Below are positions 51,170 to 61,213 of a stretch of 64,000 bases of DNA, in pieces (position 1 is the first letter of the stretch; every line of letters begins with the position of its first letter). The notes under the pieces were generated by a model. The model saw only the letters and a program-made list of their open reading frames with translations, was not told where the DNA came from and ran no database searches. This DNA comes from JANPPS01 sp965246925 (GTDB lineage: Bacteria; Pseudomonadota; Alphaproteobacteria; Acetobacterales; Acetobacteraceae): assembly GCA_965246925.1 (NCBI GenBank), contig OZ251994.1, positions 186,001 to 250,000 of the forward strand. Direction: 5' to 3'. Position numbers and translations under genes: made by a program.

Positions 51170-51736
51170 GACCTTTTGACCCGCGTCGCCGACCAGTTCG
51201 ACGCCAGCCCCTGGGCCGGCGCCTCCGGACGCCGCACCCCGCAGAGGCCGGTGGCGCAGCCGCTCTATACCACGGAGCAGCGCCGCCGCCGGGACGCGAG
51301 CCCCTGGACCCTGGTGCAGGGCGTGCTGGCCCCGCTGCAGTTCGCCATGTTCCTGCTGAGCCTCGCCCTCGTGTGCCGCTTCCTCTGGACCGGTGAGGGC
51401 CAGTCCGTCGCCACCGCGTCCATCGTGCTCAAGACCGGCATGCTCTACACCATCATGATCACCGGCGCGATCTGGGAGCGTGAGGTGTTCGGACGCTACT
51501 TGTTCGCCCCGGCCTTCTATTGGGAGGACATGTTCAGCATGGTGGTGATCGCGCTGCACACCGCCTACCTCGCCGCGCTGTTCACCGGGACGCTCGACAC
51601 CCACTCGCTCATGGTCCTGGCGCTGTCGGCCTACGCCGCCTACCTCATCAACGCGGTGCAGTTCATCCTGAAGCTCCGCGCCGCTCGCCGCGCGCCGGCC
51701 GGCTGGGCCGGCAGCCTGAACGGGCTGGCTTCTTGA
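51161..51736 (+). CDS. bchF: 3-vinyl bacteriochlorophyllide hydratase
   Basis: 191 residues from ATG 51161, preceded by GGGGAGG. BchF hydrates the C3 vinyl on the route to bacteriochlorophyllide a. Core: PLYTTEQRRRRDASPWTLVQ, IVLKTGMLYTIMITGAIWERE split, GRYLFAPAFYWEDMFSMVVI, HTAYLAALFTG. Four helices. First gene of the rightward operon; coupled to bchN by TTGA. Confidence 0.95.
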   Translation: MFTDLLTRVADQFDASPWAGASGRRTPQRPVAQPLYTTEQRRRRDASPWTLVQGVLAPLQFAMFLLSLALVCRFLWTGEGQSVATASIVLKTGMLYTIMITGAIWEREVFGRYLFAPAFYWEDMFSMVVIALHTAYLAALFTGTLDTHSLMVLALSAYAAYLINAVQFILKLRAARRAPAGWAGSLNGLAS

Positions 51737-52992
51737 GTGCTGCCTTGCAGGGCTGCGGCGATGCTCCCGTGCTCAGGGAGCGTGGCCAGCGTGAGGTGTT
51801 CTGCGGCCTCACGGGCATCATCTGGCTGCATCGCAAGATCCAGGACGCGTTCTTCCTGGTGGTGGGCTCGCGCACCTGCGCCCACCTGATCCAGTCCGCG
51901 GCGGGGGTCATGATCTTCGCCGAACCCCGGTTCGCCACCGCCATCATCGACGAGCGGGACCTGGCCGGGCTCGCGGATTGCAATGACGAGCTGGACCGCG
52001 TCGTGGATCAGCTGCTGGCGCGCCGCCCCGAGATCAAGCTGCTGTTCCTCGTCGGCTCCTGCCCGTCAGAGGTGATCAAGCTGGACCTCTCCCGCGCCGC
52101 CGAACGCCTGTCGGCGCAGCATATGCCGGACGTCCGCGTGCTGAACTACAGCGGTAGCGGGATCGAGACGACGTTCACCCAGGGCGAGGATGCGTGCCTT
52201 GCCGCCCTGGTCCCCATCCTGCCGCGCGCCACCGGACGCTCGCTGCTGGTAGTGGGCGCGCTGGCCGAAGTGGTGGAGGATCAGCTGCGCCGGTTGCTGA
52301 CCACCATCGGCATCGATGAGCTGCGTTTCCTGCCGCCACGCACCGCGCTCGATCTGCCGCCGGTGGGTCCGGACACGCTGTATCTTCTGGCGCAACCGTT
52401 CCTGGCCGACACGGCGCGGGCGCTGGAGTCGCGCGGCGCCACCCGGCTGCCCGCGCCCTTCCCGCTGGGTGTCGAGGGCACCACCGCCTGGCTGCAGGCC
52501 GCCGCCACCGCCTGGGGCGTGCCGCCCGCCCGCTTTGCCGAGGTCACCGGCCCGGCCATCGCGCGCGCCCAAGGCGCCCTCGAACGCTATCGCCCCGAGC
52601 TTACCGGCAAGAGCGTGTTCTTCTTCCCCGACAGCCAGCTGGAGATCCCCCTCGCCCGGTTCCTTGCCCGCGAGATGGGCATGTCACTCGCGGAGGTCGG
52701 CACGCCCTTCCTGCACCGCCAGCACCTGGCGCAGGAACTCGCCTGGCTCCCCGCCGGCACGGCCCTAAGCGAAGGCCAGGACGTCGAGCGGCAGCTGGAC
52801 CGCTGCCGCGACCTGGCACCGGACCTGGTGGTGTGCGGCCTGGGCCTCGCCAATCCGCTCGAAGCCGAGGGCATCAGCACCAAGTGGTCGATCGAGCTGC
52901 TGTTCACGCCGATCCAGGGCTACGAACAGGCCGCCGACCTCGCCGAGCTGTTCGCCCGCCCCTTGCTGCGCCGCACGAAGCTGAGGGTCTGA
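51733..52992 (+). CDS. bchN: Dark-operative protochlorophyllide reductase subunit N
   Basis: 419 residues from TTG 51733 inside the bchF stop. NifD-like subunit that binds the 4Fe-4S cluster and substrate: GCGDAPVLRERGQREVFCGL (first cluster Cys), VVGSRTCAHLIQSAAGV, FLVGSCPSEVIKLDL, GSGIETTFTQGEDAC. Works with BchB and BchL to reduce ring D without oxygen. Confidence 0.96.
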   Translation: MSAALQGCGDAPVLRERGQREVFCGLTGIIWLHRKIQDAFFLVVGSRTCAHLIQSAAGVMIFAEPRFATAIIDERDLAGLADCNDELDRVVDQLLARRPEIKLLFLVGSCPSEVIKLDLSRAAERLSAQHMPDVRVLNYSGSGIETTFTQGEDACLAALVPILPRATGRSLLVVGALAEVVEDQLRRLLTTIGIDELRFLPPRTALDLPPVGPDTLYLLAQPFLADTARALESRGATRLPAPFPLGVEGTTAWLQAAATAWGVPPARFAEVTGPAIARAQGALERYRPELTGKSVFFFPDSQLEIPLARFLAREMGMSLAEVGTPFLHRQHLAQELAWLPAGTALSEGQDVERQLDRCRDLAPDLVVCGLGLANPLEAEGISTKWSIELLFTPIQGYEQAADLAELFARPLLRRTKLRV

Positions 52993-54551
52993 TGCAGCTC
53001 ACGCTCTGGACCTACGAGGGGCCACCCCATGTCGGCGCGATGCGGATCGCCACCGCCATGGAGGGCGTGCACTACGTCCTGCACGCGCCGCAGGGCGACA
53101 CCTACGCCGACCTGCTGTTCACCATGATCGAGCGGCTGCCCAAGCGTCCGCCCGTGACCTACACCACGTTCCAGGCCCGCGACCTGGGCGGCGACACGGC
53201 CGAGCTGTTCAAGACCTCCGCCCGCGAGGCGTATGAGCGCTTCCAGCCGGACCTCATGCTGGTGGGCGCGAGCTGCACCGCCGAGCTGATCCAGGATGAC
53301 CCCGGCGGCCTAACCCGCGCGCTGGCATTGCCAGTACCGGTGGTGGCGGTCGAGCTACCGGCCTACCAGAAGAAGGAGAACTGGGGCGCGGCCGAGACCT
53401 TCTATCAGCTGGTTCGCGCCTGCGCCGGGCCGCACGCGCCGCCGCCGGGCAGCAAGCCGGTCCGGGGCGCGCGTCCCCGCTGCAACATCCTGGGCCCCGC
53501 CGCCCTGGGCTTCCGCCACCGGGACGACGTGGTGGAGATCACCCGCCTGCTGACCGGCATGGGCATCGACATCAACGTGACCGCGCCGCTGGGCGCCACG
53601 CCCGCCGGCCTCGCCCAGCTGGGGCACGCCGATTTCAACGTGGTGCTGTATCCCGAGATCGCCGGCCAGGCCGCGTCCTGGCTCAGCCGCACCTTCGGCC
53701 AGCCCGCCACCAAGACCATCCCGATCGGCATCGGTGCCACCACCGAATTCGTGCACGAAGTGGCCGCGCTGGCCGGCATCGACCCGGCGCCCACCCTCGC
53801 CGCCGCACCCTCCCGCATGCCCTGGTATGCCCGCTCCGTCGATAGCAACTACCTGACCAACAAGCGCGTCTTCGTCTTCGGGGACGCCAGCCACTCCATC
53901 GCCGCCGCCCGGGTCGCGCAGGACGAGTTCGGCTTCACGGTCGTCGGCCTCGGCACCTACAGCCGTGAATTCGCCCGGGACGTGCGGGACGCCGCCAAGC
54001 TGTACGGCGTGGAGGCGCTGATCTCCGACGACTATCTCGAGATCGAGGCCCACGTTGCCGCCCTGTCGCCCGAGCTGGTGCTCGGCACCCAGATGGAGCG
54101 TCATATCGCCAAGCGCCTCGGCATCCCCTGCGCCGTCATCTCCGCCCCCGTCCACGTCCAGGATTTCCCCGCCCGCTACTCGCCGCAAATGGGCTGGGAG
54201 GGCGCCAACGTGCTGTTCGACACCTGGGTGCATCCGCTGATGATGGGCCTGGAGGAGCACCTGATTGGCATGTTCCGCGGCGACTTCGAATTCGCCGCCG
54301 ACGCGGCCCCCAGCCATCTGGGCGGCTCGCTTCCTCCTCTCCCGGAGGGCCCAACCGCCGAAGGTGGACAGGGGGCGGCCGTCCTTACGAAAATCCGCTG
54401 GGCCCCCGACGCCGAAAAGGAGCTCGGCAAGATCCCCTTCTTCGTCCGCGGCAAGGCGCGCCGGAACACCGAGAAGTTCGCCGCCGAGAAGAGCCTCGCC
54501 ACCATCACCGTGGACACCCTGTATGACGCAAAGGCGCATTATGGGCGCTGA
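52992..54551 (+). CDS. bchB: Dark-operative protochlorophyllide reductase subunit B
   Basis: 519 residues; TGATG junction with bchN. MQLTLWTYEGPPHVGAMR, MLVGASCTAELIQDDPGG, TEFVHEVAALAGIDP, LIGMFRGDFEFA, and C-terminal helix-hairpin region KIPFFVRGKARRNTEKFA. A low-similarity linker at about 437-455 (PPLPEGPTAEGGQG) separates the two parts, where homologues vary. Overlaps bchH by 11 bases. Confidence 0.96.
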   Translation: MQLTLWTYEGPPHVGAMRIATAMEGVHYVLHAPQGDTYADLLFTMIERLPKRPPVTYTTFQARDLGGDTAELFKTSAREAYERFQPDLMLVGASCTAELIQDDPGGLTRALALPVPVVAVELPAYQKKENWGAAETFYQLVRACAGPHAPPPGSKPVRGARPRCNILGPAALGFRHRDDVVEITRLLTGMGIDINVTAPLGATPAGLAQLGHADFNVVLYPEIAGQAASWLSRTFGQPATKTIPIGIGATTEFVHEVAALAGIDPAPTLAAAPSRMPWYARSVDSNYLTNKRVFVFGDASHSIAAARVAQDEFGFTVVGLGTYSREFARDVRDAAKLYGVEALISDDYLEIEAHVAALSPELVLGTQMERHIAKRLGIPCAVISAPVHVQDFPARYSPQMGWEGANVLFDTWVHPLMMGLEEHLIGMFRGDFEFAADAAPSHLGGSLPPLPEGPTAEGGQGAAVLTKIRWAPDAEKELGKIPFFVRGKARRNTEKFAAEKSLATITVDTLYDAKAHYGR

Positions 54552-57500
54552 AACCAAGATCGTCATCGTCACCATGGACAGCCACCTGTCCAGCGCCGCC
54601 CTGCGCGCCGAGCGGCAGCTGCAGCAGGAGATGCCCGGCATCAGCCTCAGGATCCACGCCGCCGACGAGTGGGGCAGCGACCCCGAGGCGCTGGCCGCAT
54701 GCCATCAGGACATCGCCACCGGCGACATCGTCATCGCCACCATGCTGTTCCTGGAAGACCACATCCGCGCCGTCCAGCCCGCATTGGCCGCCCGGCGCGA
54801 CGGCTGCGCCGCCATGGTCTGCTGCATGAGCGCCGGCGAAGTCACCAAGCTCACCAAGCTCGGCCGCTTCGACATGAGCAAGGAAACCTCCGGCGCGCTG
54901 GGCATGCTGAAGCGCCTGCGCGGCAAGCCCCATCCTGGAAAGGGCGGTGGCCCATCCGCATCGTCCGGCGCCGGCCAGATGCGCATGCTAAAGCGGCTGC
55001 CGAAGATGATGCGCTTCATCCCCGGTACCGCCCAGGACGTCCGCACCTACTTCCTCGCCCTGCAATACTGGCTCGGCGGCTCGGACGAGAACATCGCCAA
55101 CATGGTCCGCATGCTGGTGGGCCGCTACGCGCCGGCGCAGGGCCTTCGCGCCGCCGCCGCCCCGGTCGAGTATCCGGACGTCGGCGCCTACCACCCCGCG
55201 ATCGAGGGCCGCATTACCGGGCGGCTGGCCGACCTGCCCCGCCGCGGCCTGTCCGGCACGGTCGGCGTGCTGCTGCTCCGCTCCTATCTCATCTCGGGCA
55301 ACTCCGCCCATTATGACGGCGTGCTGGCGGCGCTCGAATCCCGCGGCCTGAACGTAGTCCCGGTGTTCGCCAGCGGCCTCGATGCCCGCCCGGCGATCGA
55401 GCGCTTCTTCATGAAGGACGGCGTCGCCACCGTGGACGCGGTGCTGAGCCTCACCGGCTTCAGCCTCGTCGGCGGCCCCGCCTATAACGATAGCTCCGCC
55501 GCCGAGGAAATCCTCGCACAGCTCGATGTCCCCTACGTTACCGCCCATCCGGTCGAGTTCCAGACGTTGGCCCAGTGGGAGCAGGACCCGCGCGGCCTGT
55601 TGCCGATCGAGGCGACGATGATGGTGGCCCTCCCGGAACTGGACGGCGGCATGGCGCCCATGACCTTCGGCGGACGCGCCGGCGGTGAAGGTAAGGACAT
55701 GGTCGTGCACGAGGAGCGTGCCGAGACCCTCGCCGCCCGCGTCGCCAACCTGGTGCGCCTGCGCCGGGCCCAGCGCGCCACGAAGAAGGTCGCGCTCGTG
55801 CTGTTCAACTTCCCGCCCAACGCCGGCGCGGCCGGGACGGCGGCCTATCTGGCGGTGTTCCACTCGCTGCACAACGTTCTACTGGCCATGCGGGACGGCG
55901 GCTATGACACGGGCGAGATCCCCGCCACCGTGGACGAACTCCGGGACTGGGTGCTGACCGGCAACGCCGCCCAGTACGGCACGGACGCCAACGTGGCGCA
56001 CGTGCTCAGCACCGACAGCATGGTCCGGGACGAGGCGCACCTGGCGCAGATCGAGCGATCCTGGGGCCCCGCACCCGGCCGCGCGCTGAGTGACGGCACC
56101 GGCGTCTTCGTGCTGGGCCGGCATTTCGGCAATGTGTTCGTGGGGCTGCAGCCCGCCTTCGGCTACGAGGGTGACCCGATGCGCCTGCTGTTCGAGCATG
56201 GCTTTGCACCCACCCATGCGTTCAGCGCGTTCTACCGCTACATCAAGGACCAGTTCGCCGCCCACGCCGTGCTGCATTTCGGCACGCACGGCGCGCTCGA
56301 GTTCATGCCCGGCAAGCAGGCCGGCATGTCCGCGCAGTGCTGGCCGGACCGGCTGATCGGCCACGTGCCGAACTTCAACCTCTATGCCAGCAACAACCCG
56401 AGCGAGGGTATGATCGCCAAGCGCCGGGCCAACGCGGTGCTCATCAGCTATCTGACCCCGCCGGTCGCGCATGCCGGGCTGTATCGCGGCCTGCTGGAGC
56501 TGAAATCCTCGCTCGACCGCTGGCGCAGCCTCGACCCCGCCACCGACGCCGAGCAGCGGGGGCAGCTGACCGCGCTCGTGCAGGCCCAGGCCGCCGCGGT
56601 GGACCTCACCGTGGCCGAGCCCGCCTGGACCGACGCCGAGCCCGAGGTCCACCGCCTCACCGCCGCGCTGCTGGAGCTGGAATACACCTTGATCCCGCAT
56701 GGCCTGCATGTCATCGGCCAGCCCCCCTCGCCGCCCGAGCGCGCCGACATGCTGGACGCCGCCGCCATTACCGAGCCGGTGGAGCGCGCCCGGCTGGAGG
56801 CGCTGATGGCCGCCGACCACGAGTTGCCGGCCATCCTGCACGCGCTCGACGCCGGCTATATCCGCCCCGCCCCCGGCGGTGACCTGCTGCGCACCACCGC
56901 GGTCCTGCCGACCGGACGCAACCTGCACGGCTTCGACCCGTTCCGCCTGCCGAGCGCGTTCGCGGTCGAGGACGGGGCTCGTCAGGCGGACCGCCTGCTG
57001 GCCCGGCACGCCGCCGACGGCCAGGGCCTGCCGGAAACCGTCGCCATCGTGCTGTGGGGCACCGACAACCTGAAATCCGAGGGCGGCCCGATCGGCCAGG
57101 CGCTCTGGCTCATGGGCGCCGCACCCCGCTTCGACAGCTACGGCCGCCTCACCGGCGCCCGGCTACTGACGCTAGAAGAGCTCGGCCGGCCCCGGGTGGA
57201 CGTGGTCATCACCCTGTCCGGCATCTTCCGCGACCTGCTGCCCTTACAGACCAAGCTGCTGGCGGAGGCCGCTTTGCTGGCCGCACGGGCAGACGAGCCG
57301 GACGAGCAGAATTACGTGCGCAAGCACGCGCTGGCCTTCATCGCCGCGCATGGCGGCGGGATCGAGCAGGCGGCGCTCCGCGTGTTCGGCAACGCGGACG
57401 GGGCCTATGGCGCCAACGTCAATGCGCTCGTGGGCTCGGGCGCGTGGAACGACGAGGACGAGCTGGGGGACGCCTACGTCGCCCGCAAAGGCTTCGCCTA

Positions 57501-58110
57501 TGGCGTGAGCGGCCGCCCGGAAAAGCAGACGGCGCTGCTGGCGAGCGTGCTTTCGACCGTCGAGGTGACGTATCAGAACCTGGACAGCATCGAGCTCGGC
57601 GTCACCACCGTGGACCACTACTTCGATACCCTGGGCGGCATCAGCCGGGCGGTGCGCAAGGCCCGCGGCGGCACGGCGGCGTCCGTCTATATCGGTGACC
57701 AGACCCGCGGCGACGGCCAGGTGCGCACCTTGAAGGAGCAGGTCAGCCTCGAGACCCGTACACGCGCGCTGAACCCCAAATGGTACGAGGGCCTGCTGAA
57801 GCACGGCTACGAGGGTGTGCGCGAGATCGAGGCGCACGTCACCAACACGCTCGGCTGGTCCGCCACCACCGGGGAGGTCAGCCCCTGGGTCTATCAGCAG
57901 CTGGCCGAAACCTACGTGCTGGATGACGAGATGCGGGAGCGTCTGGCGGCGCTGAACCCGAAGGCCTCGGCCAAGATCGTGAACCGCCTGATCGAATCGA
58001 CCGAACGCAACTACTGGTCCCCGGACCAAGCCACGCTCGACGCGCTGCGCCGGGCGGGTGAGGCTCTGGAAGACCGGCTCGAAGGCGTCGAAGTGGAGTT
58101 GGCCGCATGA
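54541..58110 (+). CDS. bchH: Magnesium chelatase subunit H
   Basis: 1189 residues, full family length. Binds protoporphyrin IX and is the catalytic subunit for Mg insertion with BchI and BchD (not in this window). IVIVTMDSHLSSAALRAE at the start, SAGEVTKLTKLGRFDM, LKRLPKMMRFIPGTAQDVR, FGTHGALEFMPGKQAGMS, GNADGAYGANVNALVGSG, and a C-terminal LNPKWYEGLLKHGYEGVREI. ATGA overlap with bchL. Confidence 0.97.
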   Translation: MGAETKIVIVTMDSHLSSAALRAERQLQQEMPGISLRIHAADEWGSDPEALAACHQDIATGDIVIATMLFLEDHIRAVQPALAARRDGCAAMVCCMSAGEVTKLTKLGRFDMSKETSGALGMLKRLRGKPHPGKGGGPSASSGAGQMRMLKRLPKMMRFIPGTAQDVRTYFLALQYWLGGSDENIANMVRMLVGRYAPAQGLRAAAAPVEYPDVGAYHPAIEGRITGRLADLPRRGLSGTVGVLLLRSYLISGNSAHYDGVLAALESRGLNVVPVFASGLDARPAIERFFMKDGVATVDAVLSLTGFSLVGGPAYNDSSAAEEILAQLDVPYVTAHPVEFQTLAQWEQDPRGLLPIEATMMVALPELDGGMAPMTFGGRAGGEGKDMVVHEERAETLAARVANLVRLRRAQRATKKVALVLFNFPPNAGAAGTAAYLAVFHSLHNVLLAMRDGGYDTGEIPATVDELRDWVLTGNAAQYGTDANVAHVLSTDSMVRDEAHLAQIERSWGPAPGRALSDGTGVFVLGRHFGNVFVGLQPAFGYEGDPMRLLFEHGFAPTHAFSAFYRYIKDQFAAHAVLHFGTHGALEFMPGKQAGMSAQCWPDRLIGHVPNFNLYASNNPSEGMIAKRRANAVLISYLTPPVAHAGLYRGLLELKSSLDRWRSLDPATDAEQRGQLTALVQAQAAAVDLTVAEPAWTDAEPEVHRLTAALLELEYTLIPHGLHVIGQPPSPPERADMLDAAAITEPVERARLEALMAADHELPAILHALDAGYIRPAPGGDLLRTTAVLPTGRNLHGFDPFRLPSAFAVEDGARQADRLLARHAADGQGLPETVAIVLWGTDNLKSEGGPIGQALWLMGAAPRFDSYGRLTGARLLTLEELGRPRVDVVITLSGIFRDLLPLQTKLLAEAALLAARADEPDEQNYVRKHALAFIAAHGGGIEQAALRVFGNADGAYGANVNALVGSGAWNDEDELGDAYVARKGFAYGVSGRPEKQTALLASVLSTVEVTYQNLDSIELGVTTVDHYFDTLGGISRAVRKARGGTAASVYIGDQTRGDGQVRTLKEQVSLETRTRALNPKWYEGLLKHGYEGVREIEAHVTNTLGWSATTGEVSPWVYQQLAETYVLDDEMRERLAALNPKASAKIVNRLIESTERNYWSPDQATLDALRRAGEALEDRLEGVEVELAA

Positions 58111-59015
58111 CCGTTGCAACACTGCCCTATCCCGTAAAGAACAAAGTCTCGCGCGGCGATGGCGAAGGCTCGGTGCAAGTCGAGCTGGACCCGAACCTCA
58201 AGATCGGCACCGCCAAGGTGTTCGCCGTCTATGGCAAGGGCGGTATCGGCAAGAGCACGACGTCAAGTAACTTGTCCGCGGCCTTCAGCAAGCTGGGCAA
58301 GCGCGTGCTGCAGATCGGCTGTGACCCGAAGCATGACAGCACCTTCACCCTGACCAAGGCCCTGCTGCCCACGGTGATCGACGTGCTTGAGGCGGTGAAC
58401 TTCCATTCGGAGGAGCTGCGGGTCGAGGATTTCGTGTTCCCCGGCTATAACGGCGTGATGTGCGTGGAGGCCGGCGGCCCCCCCGCCGGCACCGGCTGCG
58501 GCGGCTACGTGGTGGGGCAGACGGTGAAGCTGCTGAAGGAGCATCACCTGCTGGAAGAGACCGACGTCGTGATCTTCGACGTGCTGGGTGACGTGGTTTG
58601 CGGCGGCTTCGCCTCCCCGTTGCAGCATGCGGACCGGGCGCTGATCGTCACCGCCAACGATTTCGACAGCATCTTCGCCATGAACCGCATCGTCGCCGCC
58701 ATTCAGGCGAAGGCCAAGAACTACAACGTGCGCCTGGGCGGCGTGATCGCCAACCGCAGCGCCGCCACGGACCAGATCGACCGCTACAACGGCCGCACCG
58801 GCCTTTCGACCCTGGCCCGCTTCCCCGACCTCGACGTGATCCGCCGCTCGCGCCTCAAGAAATGCACCCTGTTCGAGATGGACAGCACGCCGGAGCTGGA
58901 AGAGGTCAAGCTCGAGTACCTCCGCCTCGCCGCAGGCCTCTGGGCCGGCGCCGAACCCCTCATGGGCTCGCCGCTGAAGGACCGCGAGATCTTCGATCTG
59001 CTGGGCTATGATTAG
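58107..59015 (+). CDS. bchL: Dark-operative protochlorophyllide reductase iron protein L
   Basis: 302 residues, NifH-like. P-loop VYGKGGIGKSTTSSNLSAAF, switch GCDPKHDSTFTL, cluster ligands PPAGTGCGGYVVG and DVLGDVVCGGFASP. ATP-dependent electron donor to BchNB. Ends IFDLLGYD; its stop codon lies inside the first codons of bchM (ATGATTAG). Confidence 0.97.
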   Translation: MTVATLPYPVKNKVSRGDGEGSVQVELDPNLKIGTAKVFAVYGKGGIGKSTTSSNLSAAFSKLGKRVLQIGCDPKHDSTFTLTKALLPTVIDVLEAVNFHSEELRVEDFVFPGYNGVMCVEAGGPPAGTGCGGYVVGQTVKLLKEHHLLEETDVVIFDVLGDVVCGGFASPLQHADRALIVTANDFDSIFAMNRIVAAIQAKAKNYNVRLGGVIANRSAATDQIDRYNGRTGLSTLARFPDLDVIRRSRLKKCTLFEMDSTPELEEVKLEYLRLAAGLWAGAEPLMGSPLKDREIFDLLGYD

Positions 59016-59799
59016 GGGCGCCGATCTTCTCCCTCTCCCGCTGGCGGAAGAGGGCCGGGTTGAGGGTGGGACGCCAGGCGCCGGCCGGCCGCGTGATTCC
59101 CTGCCTCCCGCCACATCAAAAGAGAGCACATACCTCACCCGCCGCGGCCAACTCGAAGAATACTTCGACCGCACCGCCAGCCAGACCTGGGCCCGCCTCA
59201 CCAGTGACGCGCCCGTCTCCGGCATCCGCGCCACCGTGCGCGCCGGGCGGGACCGCATGCGCGCCACGCTCCTGTCCTGGCTACCGGCGGACCTGCACGG
59301 CCGCCGCATCCTGGACGCCGGGTGCGGCACCGGGGCCCTCGCGGTCGAGGCCGCCCAGCGCGGCGCCCACGTCACCGCCATCGACCTCGCCGCCTCGCTC
59401 GTGGACGTCGCCCGCCTCCGCACGCCGCCCGGCCTCGAGATCGACTATCGCAGTGGCGACATGCTCGACCCGGCGCTGGGCACCTTCGACCACATCATCG
59501 GCATGGACAGCCTGATCCACTACGCCGCCCCGGACATGGCCCGCACCGTCGTGGGCCTCGCGCAGATGGCCAACACGTCCGTCCTGTTCACCTTCGCCCC
59601 CCGCACGCCGCTGCTCACCATCATGTGGACCATGGGCCGCCTGTTCCCCCGCGCCGACCGCGCCCCGGCCATCGAGCCGATCGGCCCCGCCGACATCGCC
59701 GCCCGCCTGCGCACCGCGCTCCCCGGCTGGACCCAGGGCCGGACCGAGCGCATCGCCAGCGGCTTCTACACCTCCCAGGCGCTGGAACTGACCCGGTGA
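59008..59799 (+). CDS. bchM: Mg-protoporphyrin IX methyltransferase
   Basis: 263 residues from ATG 59008, the only good in-frame start. SAM methyltransferase: LDAGCGTGALAVEAAQRGA, VTAIDLAASLVDVAR, HIIGMDSLIHYAA. Homologues begin near STYLTRRGQLEEYFDRTA, here residue about 34. The extra residues (about 8-22, LPLPLAEEGRVEGGT) come from REP copy B. Core follows intact, so activity is expected. GTGA overlap with lhaA. Confidence 0.92.
   Translation: MIRGADLLPLPLAEEGRVEGGTPGAGRPRDSLPPATSKESTYLTRRGQLEEYFDRTASQTWARLTSDAPVSGIRATVRAGRDRMRATLLSWLPADLHGRRILDAGCGTGALAVEAAQRGAHVTAIDLAASLVDVARLRTPPGLEIDYRSGDMLDPALGTFDHIIGMDSLIHYAAPDMARTVVGLAQMANTSVLFTFAPRTPLLTIMWTMGRLFPRADRAPAIEPIGPADIAARLRTALPGWTQGRTERIASGFYTSQALELTR
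59031..59071 (+). repeat. REP-like palindromic element, copy B (inside bchM 5' end)
   Basis: 41 bp, 39 identical to copy A (40957-40997). The stem CCCTCTCCCGC-TGG-CGGAAGAGGG is imperfect by one base. It starts 16 bases after the bchL stop and remains in frame with bchM. Confidence 0.9.
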
Positions 59800-61205
59800 G
59801 CGGCCTCAACGCCCGGCTCGCGGCACGCTGGACCCGGATCGGCACCGGCTTCCTGCCGTTCGCGGATCTCGCCGCCGACACGCTGCCCTGGGCCCGCCTG
59901 CTGCGGCTCAGCCTGTTTCAGGTCACCGTCGGCATGGCCGTGGTGCTGCTGATCGGCACGCTGAACCGGGTCATGATCGTGGAGCTGGGCGTGCCGGCCT
60001 GGCTGGTCGCGACGATGGTGTCGCTCCCGCTCGTGTTCGCGCCGCTCCGCGCCGTGATCGGCTTCAAGTCGGACACGCACCGCTCCGTGCTGGGCTGGCG
60101 CCGGGTTCCCTACCTTTGGTTCGGCACGCTGCTGCAGTTCGGCGGCTTCAGCATCATGCCGTTCGCGCTGCTGATCTTGGCCGGTGACACCACCGGGCCG
60201 CATTGGGTCGGGCATGTGGCGGCCGCCCTCGCCTTCCTGCTGGTGGGCGCCGGGCTGCATACGGTGCAGACGGTGGGGCTCGCCCTCGCCACCGACCTGG
60301 TCCCGCAGGAGCGTCATCCCGCCGTCGTCGCGTTGCTCTGCATGATGATGCTGCTGGGCATGGTCGTGAGCGGCGTCTGGTTCGGCATCGCGCTGCAATC
60401 CTTCACGGAAATCAAGCTGATCCAGGTCGTGCAGGGCGCCGCGGTGCTGACCATCGTGCTGAACGCCGTCGCCCTATGGAAGCAGGAGGGCCGCGGCACC
60501 GTGCCCGTCCAGGACCGCCCCCGCTTCCAGGACAGCTGGCGGCAATTCAGCCGCGGCGATCAGGCGACCCGGCGCCTGGTGGCCCTCGGCCTCGGCACCG
60601 TCGCGTTCAGCATGCAGGACATCCTGCTCGAGCCCTATGGCGGGCACGTGCTGGGCCTGAACGTCGGCGCCACCACGGCCATGACGGCGCTGCTGGCGGT
60701 GGGCGGGCTGGCCGGCTTTGGCTCCGCCGCCGTGCTGCTCGGACGCGGCATGGACCCGTACCGGCTGGCCGGGTCGGGCGCGGTGGTGGGGCTCGTGGCG
60801 TTCACCAGCGTGATCTTCGCCGCCCCGCTGCACTCGGTCGCGTTCTTCGCGATGGGCGTCCTGCTGATCGGCCTCGGCGCCGGGCTGTTCGCGCACTGCA
60901 CCCTGACCGCGGCCATGTCGATGGCGCCGCGCGGCCAGGCCGGCGTCACCATCGGCATCTGGGGCGCGGTGCAGGCCACCGCCGCCGGGTCCGCGGTGGC
61001 GCTGGGCGGGTTCATTAGCGACGGGGTCGGCCTCTACGCCGGTCACGGCGCCATGGGCCGCGCCCTGATTGACCCGGCGACCGGCTATGTCGCCGTCTAT
61101 ACCATCGAAATCGTCTTGCTGTTCGCGACCCTCGTCGCGATCGGCCCACTCGTCCGGTTCGCGGCACCCGGGCGCGCAATCACGTCCCCGCTCCCTACCA
61201 GCTGA
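59796..61205 (+). CDS. lhaA: Light-harvesting 1 assembly protein LhaA (PucC family)
   Basis: 469 residues from GTG 59796 in the bchM stop. About 12 helices. LIGTLNRVMIVELGVPAWLV, APLRAVIGFKSDTHRSVLGW split, GFSIMPFALLILAG, FSMQDILLEPYGGHVLGL. BCD family; in Rhodobacter LhaA promotes core-antenna assembly. Located immediately before puhA as usual. Confidence 0.93.
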   Translation: MSGLNARLAARWTRIGTGFLPFADLAADTLPWARLLRLSLFQVTVGMAVVLLIGTLNRVMIVELGVPAWLVATMVSLPLVFAPLRAVIGFKSDTHRSVLGWRRVPYLWFGTLLQFGGFSIMPFALLILAGDTTGPHWVGHVAAALAFLLVGAGLHTVQTVGLALATDLVPQERHPAVVALLCMMMLLGMVVSGVWFGIALQSFTEIKLIQVVQGAAVLTIVLNAVALWKQEGRGTVPVQDRPRFQDSWRQFSRGDQATRRLVALGLGTVAFSMQDILLEPYGGHVLGLNVGATTAMTALLAVGGLAGFGSAAVLLGRGMDPYRLAGSGAVVGLVAFTSVIFAAPLHSVAFFAMGVLLIGLGAGLFAHCTLTAAMSMAPRGQAGVTIGIWGAVQATAAGSAVALGGFISDGVGLYAGHGAMGRALIDPATGYVAVYTIEIVLLFATLVAIGPLVRFAAPGRAITSPLPTS

Positions 61206-61213
61206 GGTTCATC

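Noticed and set aside
54331..54375. Possible third REP-like insertion in bchB (PPLPEGPTAEGGQG)
   Set aside because: Shares only a CTCTCCCG stretch with the other copies; BchB is naturally variable at this linker.
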